Below, piece by piece: positions 39,260-50,500 of a stretch of 64,000 bases of DNA (position 1 is its first letter; each line of letters starts with the position of its first letter). The stretch spans positions 1 through 64,000 of the forward strand of contig JAGPCY010000047.1 of assembly GCA_018057825.1 (NCBI GenBank), read 5' to 3'. This stretch comes from Kofleriaceae bacterium. GTDB taxonomy: Bacteria > Myxococcota_A > Polyangia > Haliangiales > Haliangiaceae. The notes below the pieces were generated by a model that was not told the DNA's origin, did no database searches, and saw nothing but the letters and a program-made list of their open reading frames with translations. The position numbers were made by a program, and so were the translations under genes.

Positions 39260-41131
39260 CTCCCCCGGCGACCGCGACGCACGTCGGTCGGCGATGAGGG
39301 CGTGCCACGCCGCGAGGGCCAGGCGCGCCAGGCCCGGATCGTCGGCGGCCGCCAGGGTCGCCAGCGCGGCCGCCGCGCGATCGCGATCGGGGTCGGCGAC
39401 GACCCGCGCCACCGCCGCGCGGGCGTCGGTCAGGTCGAGGGCGGCGGGCGCCGCCGCCAGGGCCGCGACCTCGCTCGACGGGCGGCCCAGCGCCGCGAGC
39501 GCGGCGGCGGCGATCGCCGCGGGCGCGGCCTCGTCGCCCGGGGCGGCCAGCTCGATCGCCCAGCGCGCCGCGGCGACCGCCGCCAGGTGGGCGTCGATCG
39601 CGGCGAAGCTCCGGGCCGCGCGCAGGTAGGTGCGTCCGGCGTCGCCCGAGGCGGCGGCCGCGGCGAGGAGGAGCTGCTCCCCCGCGGGCACGTCGCCGGC
39701 GTCGACCATCGCCAGGGCCAGGCCCTCGAGGAGGTCGGGCTCGTCGGGGCTGGCGTCGACGGCGGCCTGCCACCACACCCGCGCCCGGGCCGGATCGCCG
39801 AGCGCCGCGAACAGCCGCGCCAGCACCGGCGCGATCGCGGCGCGATCGAGGGCCCGACCGGCGAGCTCCTCGGCGCGGCGATCGGCGAGCGCGGGATCGC
39901 GGCCGTAGGCCCGGGCCACGGCGATCACGGCCGCGCGGTCGTCGGGGGCAGCGCGGCTGATCGCCGCCGCGCCGGCCGCGCGATCGCGGAGGGGCGCCGC
40001 GGCCACACGCGCCGCCAGGAGCCCGGCGATCGGCGCCGGCAGCTCGGGATCGGGCGCGACAGCGCGGTCGGCCGCCAGCGCGGCGGCGACGGCGCTGGCC
40101 CAGCGCGGGGCCTGCGGATCGGCGGCCACCGCGGTCACCTCGACGTGATCGAGGACCGCGCGCTCCCACGAGGCCCGCTGCCCGCGCGCCACCGCGCGCG
40201 CCGCGACGATCATCCACGCCGCCGCGCGATCGCCGTCGGGGGCCCGCCAGCCCGCGCGATCCCAGGCCACCACCAGGGCCGGCTCCCAGGCCGGCCCGTC
40301 GGGCTCGGTCGCGCCCGCGGCCACGATCGGATCGCAGGCCGGGTCCACCGGGCCGCTGGGATACGCGCAGGTCCCGCCGGCGGCCGCGGCGATCGCGTCG
40401 ACCGTCGGGCGGTCGATCGGATCGAGCGTGCCCGACCACCAGCGGCGCAGCTCGAGCCAGCGCGCGGCGGTCGCCGTCGGCCACCGCGGCCGCCCGCCCT
40501 CGGCCAGGCGCTCTTCGACCCGGCGGTCGAGGATCTCGAAGGCGCGCCGCGCGGCGCGATGGCGGTCGAGCCAGGCCGCGGTGGTCGCGACCTCGTCGTC
40601 GGTGGCGGCGGTTGCCAGGCCCCGCGCCAGGTCCGGAGCCACGGCGGCGAGGCGGGCCGCAGCGCGGGCGCGGCGCGCCGGATCGACGTGGGCCAGGTCC
40701 GCCGCCAGCGCCAGGCGCTCGGCCGCGCGCGCGAGGTCGTCGTCGAGCGCGGCGCCTAGCGCGCGCGCGCGGCGTACGTCGGCGTCGGCGCCGGGGCTGG
40801 CGCGCAGGACGCGGGCCCGCGCCCGCTCGACGTAGAGTCCGGCCAGGGCGCGCCGGGGACCGGCCGGCAGCCCGCGCGCAAAGGGCGCGCCGAGGGCCTC
40901 GGCGCGGGTCAGCGCGACCAGCGCCGCGCCCGGGCGACCGCGGGTGGTCTCGACCTCGGCCAGGGCGATCCACGCCGCGGCGTCGCGCGGATCGCGCGCC
41001 ACCCGGTCGGCGAGCGCGACGGCCGCGCCGTCGACGCCGCGGGTCCGGACCAGCGCGTCGGCGTCGACCGCGGTGCGGCACGCCGCGCAGGCGAGGACAG
41101 CGACCAGCGCGCGGCGCACGGCCCGCATCAT
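39257..41131 (-). CDS. Tetratricopeptide-type lipoprotein, unknown function
   Basis: A 624-residue lipoprotein: signal peptide with lipobox VLACAAC (about 15-18), then almost entirely Ala/Arg/Leu-rich helices in TPR-like pairs (for example AAWIALAEVETTRGRPGAALVAL after the start and ARVWWQAAVDASPDEPDLLEGLALA near 480). A non-helical insert at about 230-290 has Cys residues (GGTCAYP, PACDP). It overlaps the 3' end of the M3-like peptidase gene by 4 bases (ATGA). A scaffold or chaperone role in the envelope is a general guess from TPR content only. Confidence 0.8.
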   Translation of the reverse strand: MMRAVRRALVAVLACAACRTAVDADALVRTRGVDGAAVALADRVARDPRDAAAWIALAEVETTRGRPGAALVALTRAEALGAPFARGLPAGPRRALAGLYVERARARVLRASPGADADVRRARALGAALDDDLARAAERLALAADLAHVDPARRARAAARLAAVAPDLARGLATAATDDEVATTAAWLDRHRAARRAFEILDRRVEERLAEGGRPRWPTATAARWLELRRWWSGTLDPIDRPTVDAIAAAAGGTCAYPSGPVDPACDPIVAAGATEPDGPAWEPALVVAWDRAGWRAPDGDRAAAWMIVAARAVARGQRASWERAVLDHVEVTAVAADPQAPRWASAVAAALAADRAVAPDPELPAPIAGLLAARVAAAPLRDRAAGAAAISRAAPDDRAAVIAVARAYGRDPALADRRAEELAGRALDRAAIAPVLARLFAALGDPARARVWWQAAVDASPDEPDLLEGLALAMVDAGDVPAGEQLLLAAAAASGDAGRTYLRAARSFAAIDAHLAAVAAARWAIELAAPGDEAAPAAIAAAALAALGRPSSEVAALAAAPAALDLTDARAAVARVVADPDRDRAAAALATLAAADDPGLARLALAAWHALIADRRASRSPGE

Positions 41132-42183
41132 GCCGCACCCGCGGCCGGCGCGAGGCCAAGCGCGCGCGGATCGAGGGCGGCGCCGGCAGCGCCCCACGCC
41201 GCGATCGCTCCCGGCGCCGGGGTCAGGGCGACTCGGTCGGCGTCGGCGTAGGCCGCGGCCACCCCGGGCTCGGCCAGGACCGCCGCCGCCAGCCCCGGTC
41301 GCCACGCCCCGAGGAGCTCGCCCCAGATCGCGGCGACGTCGCCGCCGCCGAGCCCGTGGGCCTCGATCGTCGCCAGGGCTCGGCGCACCGCCTCGGCGCG
41401 CCGGCGCCGCGCCGCCGCCACCGCCGCCCAGGGTGGCGCCAGCTCCTCGACGGCACGCACCGCCCAGGCCGCGATCGCCTCGTCGACCGCGCGGCTCGGC
41501 GGCGCGGCCAGGCCGAGCGGCAAGCCGCGCATCGCCGCGGCGTACAGACCGTGGCCGAGCTCGTGGGCCGCCACGGTGAGGCTGCCGAGGTCGCGCACCG
41601 GCGGGAACACGCACACCACGGCGGTCGTGGTCACCACGGTGGCGGCGGCCGCGCCGTCGTCGCACACCGTGACCCGACCGAGGTCGACGCCGGCGCGGTC
41701 GGCCAGCGCCGCCGCGACCGTCGACCAGGGCGGCAGCGCGACGCCGGGCGGCGCCGACACCTCGGCCGCAGACTCGGCAGGCCCCGCCGCCCCGAGCCGC
41801 GGCCGGGCGCCGAACAGCGCGCCGATCAGGGCGCCGACGTCGCCGTACCCGAGGCGGAGCGCGGCGGCGCCCAGGGCGCGATAGCGCGCGGCGAGTCCGG
41901 CCGCGGTCGCGGGACCGCGCCGCGCCGCCGCGAGCCCCGGGTCACCGTCGAGGCGCGCCGCCAGCGCCCAGCGCGACAGGGTCGCGGCCCGGGCCGCCCA
42001 CCCGGGATCGTGGTCGGTCGCCAGGCCCGCCGCGTCGACGGCGGCCACCACCCGGGGCCACGGCGGCGGTCGGGTCCCGGCGCGCAGCGCGGCCACCGTC
42101 GCCGCGCCATGATCGTCGAGGGCGGCGGCGATCGTCGCCTCCGCGCGCTCGATGGCCAGCTCGCGGGCGAAGGCCGCGCTCAT
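41128..42183 (-). CDS. M3/M32-like zinc metallopeptidase
   Basis: A 351-residue helical protein with the zinc motif His-Glu-Leu-Gly-His ([11 protein letters not shown], near residue 203) and a downstream Glu candidate in [15 protein letters not shown] about 25 residues later, as in the gluzincin M3 (oligopeptidase F-like) and M32 groups. It is shorter than typical M3 enzymes (about 550-600) and lacks their N-terminal lid, so it may act on small peptides or be divergent. It is embedded in a run of ATGA-coupled genes between the type 4 UDG and the TPR lipoprotein. Confidence 0.8.
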   Translation of the reverse strand: MSAAFARELAIERAEATIAAALDDHGAATVAALRAGTRPPPWPRVVAAVDAAGLATDHDPGWAARAATLSRWALAARLDGDPGLAAARRGPATAAGLAARYRALGAAALRLGYGDVGALIGALFGARPRLGAAGPAESAAEVSAPPGVALPPWSTVAAALADRAGVDLGRVTVCDDGAAAATVVTTTAVVCVFPPVRDLGSLTVAAHELGHGLYAAAMRGLPLGLAAPPSRAVDEAIAAWAVRAVEELAPPWAAVAAARRRRAEAVRRALATIEAHGLGGGDVAAIWGELLGAWRPGLAAAVLAEPGVAAAYADADRVALTPAPGAIAAWGAAGAALDPRALGLAPAAGAA

Positions 42184-43049
42184 CCCCGCGCCGGACGCGG
42201 CGGGGCGACCCCGACCCGGGCCAGCTCGGCGATGACCTGCTTGAGATCGCTCCAGGTGTCGCGCTTGCGATCGGGTTGGCGCAGGAGGAACGCCGGATGG
42301 AAGGTCGGCATGACCTTGACGCCGCGGTGCTCGTGCCAGCGACCGCGCAGCGCGCTGATCGGCGCGTTCGTCGCGAGCACGACCTGCGCCGCCGGCTTGC
42401 CGAGCGTGACGATCACCCGCGGGCGCACCGCCTGGAGCTGGGCGTCGAGGAACGGCCGACACGCCGCGACCTCGTCGGGCTCGGGGTTGCGGTTCCCGGG
42501 CGGCCGACACTTGACGACGTTGGCGATGTAGACGTCGTCGCGCCCCCACCCCATCGCCTCGATCATCTTGTCGAGCAGCTCACCGGCCGGACCGACGAAG
42601 GGCACGCCCCGCCGATCCTCCTCGGCGCCCGGGGCCTCGCCGATGAACATGATCGGCGCCAGGGCCGGGCCGACGCCGAACACGATCTGATCGCGGGTCT
42701 TGCACAGCTTGCAGCGCTGGCAGTCGCCGAGGTCGGCGCGGATCATCGGCAAGGTGCGCGGCGACGCCGCCGCCGCGTCGTCGAGCTCCGGCGCGGGTTC
42801 GGCGAGCTCCGGCGCGCTGGTCGGCCCACTCGTCGGCGCGCTCCCCGCCGCGACCGGCGTCGGCGCGACCGGCTCCGGCCCCGCCAGCCGCGGGCTCGGG
42901 GCCCCGGCCGCCGCGTAGCTCCCGCCCCGTCGCCGCCACGCCACCTGGGCCGCGAAGCCGCGGGTCAGCGCGGCGAGCTCGGCGCGCAGCTCGGCCCGCA
43001 GATCGCCGGCGGGGCCGTCGGGTGGCGGCGGCTGGTTCGTGCTACCCAC
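42180..43049 (-). CDS. udg: Type 4 (Fe-S) uracil-DNA glycosylase
   Basis: A 289-residue protein. After a low-complexity N-terminal region of about 100 residues, the family 4 core has Cys ligands in [14 protein letters not shown], the active-site motif [17 protein letters not shown], two further Cys in [20 protein letters not shown] and the motif HPAFLLRQ. It removes uracil from DNA, first step of base excision repair of deaminated cytosine, which matters in a high-G+C genome. The GTG start lies only 9 bases from the start of the divergent thioredoxin-like gene. Confidence 0.92.
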   Translation of the reverse strand: MGSTNQPPPPDGPAGDLRAELRAELAALTRGFAAQVAWRRRGGSYAAAGAPSPRLAGPEPVAPTPVAAGSAPTSGPTSAPELAEPAPELDDAAAASPRTLPMIRADLGDCQRCKLCKTRDQIVFGVGPALAPIMFIGEAPGAEEDRRGVPFVGPAGELLDKMIEAMGWGRDDVYIANVVKCRPPGNRNPEPDEVAACRPFLDAQLQAVRPRVIVTLGKPAAQVVLATNAPISALRGRWHEHRGVKVMPTFHPAFLLRQPDRKRDTWSDLKQVIAELARVGVAPPRPARG

Positions 43050-43058
43050 CTGATAGCT

Positions 43059-43532
43059 ATGCCACGGATCGCCCCCGTCCTGATCGCGCTCGCGCTGGTG
43101 CTGACCGGATGTCGGCGCGGCGATCCAGTGCCGGCCGGAGACATCGCCGGGCGCCTGACCGTGCCGACCATGACCGGCGCGGCCTTCGATCCGGCGACGC
43201 TGCGCGGCAAGCCGGCCCTGGTCGTCTTCTGGCGCCCCGGTTGCCCCCACTGCCTGGCCGAGCTGCCCGAGGCGCAACGCGCGGCCCAGGCCCGCGGCGT
43301 CACCGCGATCGCGGTCCAGGTATCGGGCCGCCCCGAGGCCGGCCAGGCGGCGCTGACCCGCCTCGGCTGGAATGGCCTGGCCCTCGTCGACGACGGTCGC
43401 CTGCGCGCCGACCTGAAGATCCGCGCGGTGCCGTGGACCCTGACCCTGCGCGGCGACGGTACGGCGCGCGAGGCCTTCGTGGGCAAGCGCGACTACGCCA
43501 CGCTCCACGCCGCCCTCGGGCGGGTCAAGTAG
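43059..43532 (+). CDS. TlpA-like thioredoxin-fold lipoprotein
   Basis: A 157-residue lipoprotein with lipobox LVLTGC (Cys18). The thioredoxin fold carries the redox motif Cys62-Pro-His-Cys65 ([15 protein letters not shown]) and the cis-proline in [10 protein letters not shown]. The WRPGCPHC context and a short lead-in ([21 protein letters not shown]) are typical of TlpA/ResA-type thiol reductants in the periplasm, which act in cytochrome c maturation or disulfide exchange. Its 3' end overlaps convergent coaBC by 8 bases. The promoter must lie within the divergent uracil glycosylase gene. Confidence 0.9.
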   Translation: MPRIAPVLIALALVLTGCRRGDPVPAGDIAGRLTVPTMTGAAFDPATLRGKPALVVFWRPGCPHCLAELPEAQRAAQARGVTAIAVQVSGRPEAGQAALTRLGWNGLALVDDGRLRADLKIRAVPWTLTLRGDGTAREAFVGKRDYATLHAALGRVK

Positions 43533-44796
43533 GCGCGCGGCTCGCGAGGCGGGGAGCGATCGCGTCGAGGACGCGGTGCGCGACCGTGGCCTTGTCGGCC
43601 AGCGGCACCTCGATCGTGGCCTCGCGATCGACCACGATCACCCGGTTGGTGTCGACCGCGAACCCGGCGTCAGGCGCGCTGACGTCGTTGGCGATCACCA
43701 GATCGCAGCCCTTGGCCGCCAGCTTGGCGCGCGCGTAGTTGATCACGTCGTGAGTCTCGGCGGCGAAGCCGACCAGGAGCGGCCCGCTTCCCCGCCGGCG
43801 CCGCTCGGCCCCCAGCCCGGCCAGGAGGTCGGGGTTGGCGTCGAGGGCGATCGTCGGCGCCAGCCCGATCTCGGTGCGCTTGAGCTTCTTGTCGGCGGCG
43901 GCCATCGGGCGAAAGTCGGCGATCGCCGCCGCCATCACCACCGCGTCGGCCGACCAGGCGTGCGCGGCCAAGGCCCGCTCCATGGCCCGGGCGTCCTCGA
44001 CGTGGACGGTGGTCAACCCGACGGGATCCGGCAGCGCGGTCGGCCCGGCCAGGAGCGTCACCGCGGCGCCGCGCTGCGCCGCCGCCGCCGCCAGGGCGTA
44101 GCCCATCTTGCCGCTCGACCGGTTGCCCAGGTAGCGGACCGGGTCGATCGGCTCGTGGGTCGGGCCGGCGGTGATCACCACCCGTCGCCCGGCCAGATCC
44201 TGCGCGGTGCGCAACCGCGCCGCGGCGGTGACGATGTCGGCGGGCTCGGCGAGCCGGCCCGGGCCGACCCATCGACACGCCAGGAAGCCATCGCCCGGCC
44301 CCACCGTCTTGGCGCCGGCGACCTCGACCAGGCGCCGGACGTTGGCGGCGGTCAGCGGGTGCTGCCACATGTTGACGTTCATCGACGGCGCGAGGAGCAG
44401 CGGCGCGCGGGTCGCCAGCGCGACCGAGGTCAGCGCGTCGTCGGCCATCCCGGCCGCGAGCCGGGCGATCAGGTTGGCGGTGGCCGGCGCGACGATCATC
44501 AGGTCGGCGCGATCGGCGATCTTGATGTGGCCGATCTCATGCTCTTGGGCGTGATCGAACAGATCGGTGAAGACCGGGCGGCCGGTCAACGCCTGGAAGG
44601 TCAACGCGCCGATGAACTTCTGGGCCCGACGGGTCATCGTCACCGTGACCAGGGCCCCGGCCTTGGTGAGGAGCCGGACCAGCTCGGCGGCCTTGTACGC
44701 GGCGATCCCACCGCCGACGCCGACCACGATCTCGGCGCCGTGGAGCGGGCGCGCCGGATCGGCGGCCGGCGCGGGCGTGCGGGCGGTGTCGCTCAT
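43525..44796 (-). CDS. coaBC: Bifunctional phosphopantothenoylcysteine decarboxylase/phosphopantothenate-cysteine ligase
   Basis: A 423-residue CoA biosynthesis enzyme. The CoaC half (about 1-195) has [17 protein letters not shown], the catalytic His in [10 protein letters not shown], the PSMNVNMW segment and the redox Cys in [15 protein letters not shown]. The CoaB half has [28 protein letters not shown] and the AAIADFRP motif. It converts 4'-phosphopantothenate and cysteine to 4'-phosphopantetheine. Its ATG overlaps the TGA of the aldehyde dehydrogenase gene (ATGA). Confidence 0.96.
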   Translation of the reverse strand: MSDTARTPAPAADPARPLHGAEIVVGVGGGIAAYKAAELVRLLTKAGALVTVTMTRRAQKFIGALTFQALTGRPVFTDLFDHAQEHEIGHIKIADRADLMIVAPATANLIARLAAGMADDALTSVALATRAPLLLAPSMNVNMWQHPLTAANVRRLVEVAGAKTVGPGDGFLACRWVGPGRLAEPADIVTAAARLRTAQDLAGRRVVITAGPTHEPIDPVRYLGNRSSGKMGYALAAAAAQRGAAVTLLAGPTALPDPVGLTTVHVEDARAMERALAAHAWSADAVVMAAAIADFRPMAAADKKLKRTEIGLAPTIALDANPDLLAGLGAERRRRGSGPLLVGFAAETHDVINYARAKLAAKGCDLVIANDVSAPDAGFAVDTNRVIVVDREATIEVPLADKATVAHRVLDAIAPRLASRAPT

Positions 44797-46223
44797 GGCG
44801 TCTCCAGCGCGGTGGTCATCACGTACTTGTACTCGAGGTAGTCGTCGAGGCCATGGCGGCTGCCCTCGCGGCCGTGGCCCGACGCCTTGATCCCGCCGAA
44901 CGGCGCCACCGCGGTCGAGATCAGCCCCTCGTTGACGCCGATCATCCCGACCTCGAGCGCCGTCGCCACCCGCGCCGCCGCCGCCAGGTCGCGGGCCATG
45001 ACGTAGCCGCACAGCCCGGCGTCGGTGTCGTTGGCGGCCGCGATCGCCGCCGCCTCGCCGTCGACCTCGCGGATCGCCACCACCGGACCGAAGATCTCCT
45101 CGCGCCAGACCGCCATGTCCGGCGTGATCCCGGCGAGCACGATCGGCGCCGCCCAGCGCCCCGGCCCGGGCGACGCACCGGCCAAGAGCGCCGCGCCCCG
45201 ATCGAGGGCGTCGTCGACCAGGCGGCGCACCTTGGCGACCGCGCGCTCGTCGATCAGCGGACCGATCTCGACCCCGGGCTCGGTGCCGGGACCGACCCGC
45301 AGCCCGGCCGCCACCCGCGCCATCGCCGCCGTGAAGGCCGGCGCGATCGCGCGATCGACGATGAAGCGGTTGGCCGCGACGCAGGTCTGCCCGGCGTTGC
45401 GAAACTTGGCGACCCGGGCCGCGGCCACCGCGCGGTCGAGGTCGGCGTCGGCCAGGACCACGAAGGGCGCGTTGCCGCCCAGCTCGACCGTGGCCCGCGC
45501 GCCGCGCGCCGCGCACGCGGTCAAGACCGCGCGACCGACCGCGGTCGAGCCGGTGAACGACACCTTGCGCACCCGCGGATCGGCGATCAGCCGCTGCGCC
45601 ACCCGCGGCCCGGCCCCGGTCGCCACGTTGATCACGCCGGCCGGCACCCCCACGGTCTCGGCCAGCTCGGCGATCGCCAGGGTGGTGAGCGGGGTCAGCT
45701 CCGACGGCTTGATGACCGCGGTGTTGCCGGCGGCCAGCGCCGCCGCCAGCTTGCGCGCCACCATCGCCGCGGGGAAGTTCCACGGCGTCACCAGCGCGCA
45801 CACCCCGATCGGGATCCGCTCGACGACGATCCGCTGATCGGCCCGCGCCGCCGGCACCACCTCGCCGTAGATCCGCGGCGCCTCGCCCGCGAACCACGAG
45901 AAGAAGCTCGCCGCGTAGGCCACCTCGGACGCCGCTTCGGCCAGGGGCTTGCCGCTCTCGGCCGTGATCACCGCGGCCAGGCGATCGCGGTCGGCCAGCA
46001 TGGCCCGGGCGATCGCCGCGCACAGCTCCCCGCGCACGCCCGCTGGCTGGCGGCCCCAGCTCGGCTGGGCAGCGGCCGCGGCCGCGACCGCCGCATCGAC
46101 CGCGTCGTCGGGGAGATCGGCCACCTCGGCCAGGACCAGCTCGGTCGCCGGATCGCGCACCGCGAACCGCGTCGCGGCCCCGACCCGGGCGCCGCCGATC
46201 ATCGCGTCGACCACGGCGCTCAT
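44793..46223 (-). CDS. NAD(P)-dependent aldehyde dehydrogenase, succinate-semialdehyde dehydrogenase type
   Basis: A 476-residue ALDH-superfamily enzyme of normal length. Key elements are intact: [14 protein letters not shown], the cofactor loop FTGSTAVGR, general base Glu in [11 protein letters not shown], catalytic Cys in [12 protein letters not shown] and the [15 protein letters not shown]-terminal motif. The overall pattern ([27 protein letters not shown]-like) matches GabD-type succinate-semialdehyde dehydrogenases, which finish GABA breakdown. No GABA transaminase is nearby. It is coupled by ATGA overlaps to the flavoprotein gene upstream and coaBC downstream. Confidence 0.9.
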   Translation of the reverse strand: MSAVVDAMIGGARVGAATRFAVRDPATELVLAEVADLPDDAVDAAVAAAAAAQPSWGRQPAGVRGELCAAIARAMLADRDRLAAVITAESGKPLAEAASEVAYAASFFSWFAGEAPRIYGEVVPAARADQRIVVERIPIGVCALVTPWNFPAAMVARKLAAALAAGNTAVIKPSELTPLTTLAIAELAETVGVPAGVINVATGAGPRVAQRLIADPRVRKVSFTGSTAVGRAVLTACAARGARATVELGGNAPFVVLADADLDRAVAAARVAKFRNAGQTCVAANRFIVDRAIAPAFTAAMARVAAGLRVGPGTEPGVEIGPLIDERAVAKVRRLVDDALDRGAALLAGASPGPGRWAAPIVLAGITPDMAVWREEIFGPVVAIREVDGEAAAIAAANDTDAGLCGYVMARDLAAAARVATALEVGMIGVNEGLISTAVAPFGGIKASGHGREGSRHGLDDYLEYKYVMTTALETP

Positions 46224-47512
46224 AGCAGCGGCCCCAGCGCGGCGGCCAGCTCCTGGGTCTCGATCAGGTTGTCCTCGATCGAGCAGTAGGTCCAGCCGCC
46301 GTAGCGGCCGACCGAGTAGACCCCGGCCGCGCCCAGGGTCTGGCGCGCCGCCGCCACCGCGGCCTGCGACCGCGCGGTGATGTGGGCGTAGGCCGGGCTC
46401 ATGGTCACGGTGTGGCTGGCGACCAGGCGGTGATCGGTGACCAGGCCCTCGGCGCGGAGGTCCGCGAGCACGCGGTCGCGCAGCGCCTCGGCGTCGATCG
46501 CGGCGCCGTCGTCGGGCAGCCCGATCTCGACGTACAGGCTCATGCGATCGCCGTCGAGGATGTTGTCGTACCAGCCGACCCGATAGAAGACCCGCGCGGG
46601 ATCGGGGAAGTACATCCAGTGGACGTCGCGTCGCCCCTTGCGATCGAAGCCGAGGTTCCACACCACCACCCGGTTGCCGGTGAACAACCCGGGCTCGACC
46701 GGCAGGCCGCACAACCCGAGCAACGCCGGCAGCGGCGCCGACGACACCAGGTGGCGATAGCCGATCGGGCCGCGCGGCGTCGTCGCCACGCGGGCCCGCA
46801 GGTCGATCGCGGTCACCGGCGTCGCCAGCGCCACGGTCTCGGCCGGCAGCTCGCGCAGGAGCGCGCGCACGTACTCCATCGCGCCGCGGGCCGGATAGGT
46901 GAAGGTCGCGTTGTAGCTGGCGTTGTCGGCCGCCCGCATGTTGCGGACGATGTCGGCGATATCGGCGTGGGGAAAGAACCGCCCCATCGCGTCGCGATCG
47001 AGGCGATCGAGGTCGGTCGCGTAGAGCTTGGTGTTGTACGGGATGAGGAAGGTCTCGGCGATGCCCTTGCCGAAGCGGCGATACAGCATCTCGAGAAACG
47101 ATCCGGGCGCGGCCTCGACCTTGGCGTCGTCGCGGAAGTACAGATCGACCAGACAGTCGATGAACCGGTCCTTGGGGAGCTGGTGGATGTTCTTCTGGAA
47201 CGGGAAGTCGACGTCGACGCCGGCGACGCGGATCGAGCTTAGCTTCTGCACCGTGCGCACCTCGCCGTCCATGCGCGCGCGCAGCCAGGCCTCGATCGCC
47301 GGCCGCTTGAAGTGGAAGAAGTGGCCCGAGTAGTCCCAGACGAAGCCGTCTCGCACCACCGTGCGGCAATAGCCGCCGGGCTCGTCGGCGGCCTCGCACA
47401 CCCGCACCGTCGGCGCCGGGCGCCCGCGCGCCGCGGCCTCGGCGCGGATCGAGTTGGCGAAGCCCAACCCGGACATGCCCGCGCCGATCACCAGGAAGTC
47501 GACATGCTCCAT
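46220..47512 (-). CDS. FAD-dependent oxidoreductase, UDP-galactopyranose mutase-like
   Basis: A 430-residue flavoprotein. The dinucleotide motif [10 protein letters not shown] (about 10-19) opens a Rossmann fold, with [10 protein letters not shown] following. [19 protein letters not shown] (about 100-118) and the C-terminal [20 protein letters not shown] resemble the UGM/amine-oxidase-like group, in which that last motif contacts FAD. Possible roles are rearrangement of a nucleotide sugar for surface polysaccharide or oxidation of a substrate such as a desaturase-type carotenoid; I cannot separate these. GATACT (47521-47526) 8 bases upstream is a likely promoter for this three-gene run with the ALDH and coaBC. 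Confidence 0.84.
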   Translation of the reverse strand: MEHVDFLVIGAGMSGLGFANSIRAEAAARGRPAPTVRVCEAADEPGGYCRTVVRDGFVWDYSGHFFHFKRPAIEAWLRARMDGEVRTVQKLSSIRVAGVDVDFPFQKNIHQLPKDRFIDCLVDLYFRDDAKVEAAPGSFLEMLYRRFGKGIAETFLIPYNTKLYATDLDRLDRDAMGRFFPHADIADIVRNMRAADNASYNATFTYPARGAMEYVRALLRELPAETVALATPVTAIDLRARVATTPRGPIGYRHLVSSAPLPALLGLCGLPVEPGLFTGNRVVVWNLGFDRKGRRDVHWMYFPDPARVFYRVGWYDNILDGDRMSLYVEIGLPDDGAAIDAEALRDRVLADLRAEGLVTDHRLVASHTVTMSPAYAHITARSQAAVAAARQTLGAAGVYSVGRYGGWTYCSIEDNLIETQELAAALGPLL

Positions 47513-47520
47513 CGCCCGGC

Positions 47521-47526
47521 AGTATC
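47521..47526 (-). promoter_or_regulatory. -10-like box for the flavoprotein-ALDH-coaBC run
   Basis: GATACT on the minus strand, 8 bases before the ATG at 47512. It deviates from TANNNT only at the first base. Confidence 0.4.
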
Positions 47527-47593
47527 GCCCCGCCCCGTCAGCCGCGCCAGGGCGCGACTCACAACCCGCCGGCCGCGCCGCCGGCGGCCGGCC

Positions 47594-50500
47594 TCACGGG
47601 ACGTTGGCGAGGCCCGGCGTCACCGTGGAGGTCATCCGCCAGTCGTTGGCCGAGTTGTTGGTATCGGTGCCGTTGGGGATGCGCACCATCGACGCCGGCG
47701 CGGTCGGATCGTCGCCCGCGGTCGGCGCCGCCATCTCGAACAGGTCGACCGAGCCGAAGCCGGTGAGGTTGACCGTGACCGCCGACTCGTAGGACAGCCG
47801 GTCGAGCACCGTCATCGTCGTCGTGTCGACCACCAGGAGGCCATCGCCCGGCGCCGAGACGCCGGCGCTGCCGTTCTGGATCGCGTCGGTCGCCGGCCAC
47901 TGCGTGGCGCCGCTGCCGACCGGCGGGGTGTACTTGGTGCCCGGCGGCGAAGTCACCGCGGCCGCGCCGATCACCAGATAGCCCCCCGCCGGGATCGAGC
48001 CGGCCGGCCCGAGATCGATGCGGCGATACTCGGCCGGGGTGCCGCTGCCGTTGACGAAGATCAGGGCCTTGCCGGTCAGGTCGATCGCCGCGGTCGAGGT
48101 GTTGAGCAGCTCGACGAACTCGACCGCGTCGCCCGCGCCCGGCATGTCGTAGTCGATCTCGTTGATGATCAGGCCGCCGGTCGGCGCGGCGGCGATCGTG
48201 ATCGTCGAGGTCAAGGTCGTCGCCCCCAGGGTCGCGGTCACGGTGGCGGTCCCAGTCGTCGCCGCCGCGGTGTAGGTGAACGGCGCGCTCACCTGCCCAG
48301 CCGGCACGGTGACCATCGGCGGCGTCGAGCCGGCCGAGGCGGTCAACGCGATCGTGGTGCCGCCGGCCGGCGCCGGCAGATCGAGCCCCACCGCCATCGC
48401 CACCGTGCCGTTGGGCGCCACGGTCGCGGTCGCCGGGGTCAGGCTGGTGAGGGTCGGCTGCTCGGCGGCGCCGACCACCCGCACCGTCGCGGTCAGGCTG
48501 GTCCCGAGGGTCGCGGTGAGGGTCACCGCCGCCGCCTGGGTCAGCCCGCTCACCCGGACCTGGGCGGTGGTCTGCCCGGCCATCACGGTGACGCCCCCGC
48601 CGGTGACGGTCAGCGCCGCCGGCGTCCCTGAGGTGATCGCGACGAAGGTGTCGCTCGGCGCCGCCTGGTTGAGCGTCACGGTCAAGGGCGTGGGCCCCGG
48701 CACGACGTCGGTCGCGCCCTCGGCGACGAAGCTGGTCGTCGGCCCGAAGCTCGCCAGGCCGAGCGCCGCCGGCCCGAGGTCGGCGGCCGAGCGGATGAGG
48801 AGTTTCGACGCCAGGTTGCGGAAGGCCAGGACGCCGGTCACCGAGCCGTACTGGGTGCCGACGGTCGGCAGCGGGCTCACCAGGAACAGGAAGTCATCCA
48901 CCACCACCGAGCCCCCGCCCGGCTGGGCGACGGTGAACTCGTTGAAGCCGGCGTCGACCGCGCTGACCCCGCCGGCGCCGATGCGGACCAGCACGCCCTC
49001 GAGGGCCGCGGCCCGCGGGCCGCCCGTGGTGATCTCGGCCGCGGTCGCGTTGACCGGGACCGGGGCGGCCTCGACGGTGCCGTTGGACGTCACGTCGACC
49101 ACGCTGTCGAGCTCGTACTGGCCGTTGAACAGCGCGACCGTGCCGTCGATCGTGACCCGGTGGCCGGGCGCCACCATCGGCAGGAACGGCGAGGTCGAGC
49201 CGGTGAACACGAACAGGCCCGAGAAGTCGGCGCCAGCGAACCCGGCGTCACCGTCCTTGACCTGGACGAAGAAGCCGTTGGCGCCCTTGCCGGTGACCAG
49301 GGCGTTGGCGACCCGGACCGAGGCGCCGATCGGCACGACGTCGACCGCCGCGCGGTTCTTGATCTGGTAGATCGTCACCGGGCAGCCGGCGACGCCGGGG
49401 TTGGCGATCGTCGGGCACAGGTCGCACACGTTGCCCTTACCGTCGCCGTCGCCGTCGGCCTGGTCGGCGTTGGCGACGTCGGGGCAGTTGTCGATCGCGT
49501 TGACCACGCCGTCGCTGTCGCGATCGTTGGGATCGACCGGCGTGCAGGTGGTCGAGCTCGGCGTGGTCGGGCACACGTCGCAGGCGTCGCCGACGCCGTC
49601 GCTGTCGTTGTCGGCCTGGCGGCCGCCGTCGAGGGGACGGATCGGGTTGAACACGCCGGGGCAGTTGTCGCCGGTGTCGGCGACGCCGTCGCCGTCGGGA
49701 TCACCGGCGGTGCCGACGCCGGTGTAGATCGACGAGCCGACCACCGAGGTCGGGCGCTTCGGCACGCAGGTCGGCTCGTTGGCCGGCACCCCACACAGCG
49801 AGGCCGGGTAGCTGTTGCCGGCCGCGGCCCGGAGCGCGGCGTAGGTGGTGTTGATCTCGCCCATCAGGCACACCCGCTTGGCGTTGCCGCAGACGTCGAC
49901 CTCGTCGCAGGTGGTCGCCAGGGCGGCGATCGTCGAGGCCTCGCCGTACAGCGGCTTGCCGCCGCGCATCACCAGGACCACGTCCTTGGGCTCGGCCTCG
50001 AGGATCGCGCGGTATCCGGTGTTGACCCGGCCGTCGAAGATCGCCAGGTCGGCGACCCGACCGACCACCAGCGAGCCGATCACGTCGTCGGTCGCGGTCG
50101 CCGAGGCGGCGTTCGAGGTCACCATCTCCCACAGGTCGCGGTCGCTGAAGTAGCCGCCCCAGTAGGTGCGGTTGAAGTCGTCGGCGCACGCCAGCTCGCG
50201 CAGGAGGTTGATCGAGCCGGTCGCGCTCCAGTCGGTGCCGAGCGCGATCTGCACGCCCATGCGATCGGCGATCGGCGCCCACGCGGTGTCGCCGTACAGG
50301 GTCACGTTGGAGCGCGGCGACCAGATGAGCGACGCGCCGTCGTTGGCCATGACGCCGTAGTCGAAGGGCCGCAGGCCGACGCCGTGGATCACCGCGGTCT
50401 GGTTGGCGATGACGTCGTTCGACAGGCCCGGCGAGGTGACGTCGTAGGTCGTCGAGCTGGTGCACAGGAACTCGTTGCGCGACTCGAGATCGATGCCCTC

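Noticed and set aside
38031-41159. Very long minus-strand frame across the EamA and TPR lipoprotein genes
   Set aside because: It consists of Arg/Gly/Pro-rich shadow sequence and conflicts with genes that have recognisable domains on both strands.
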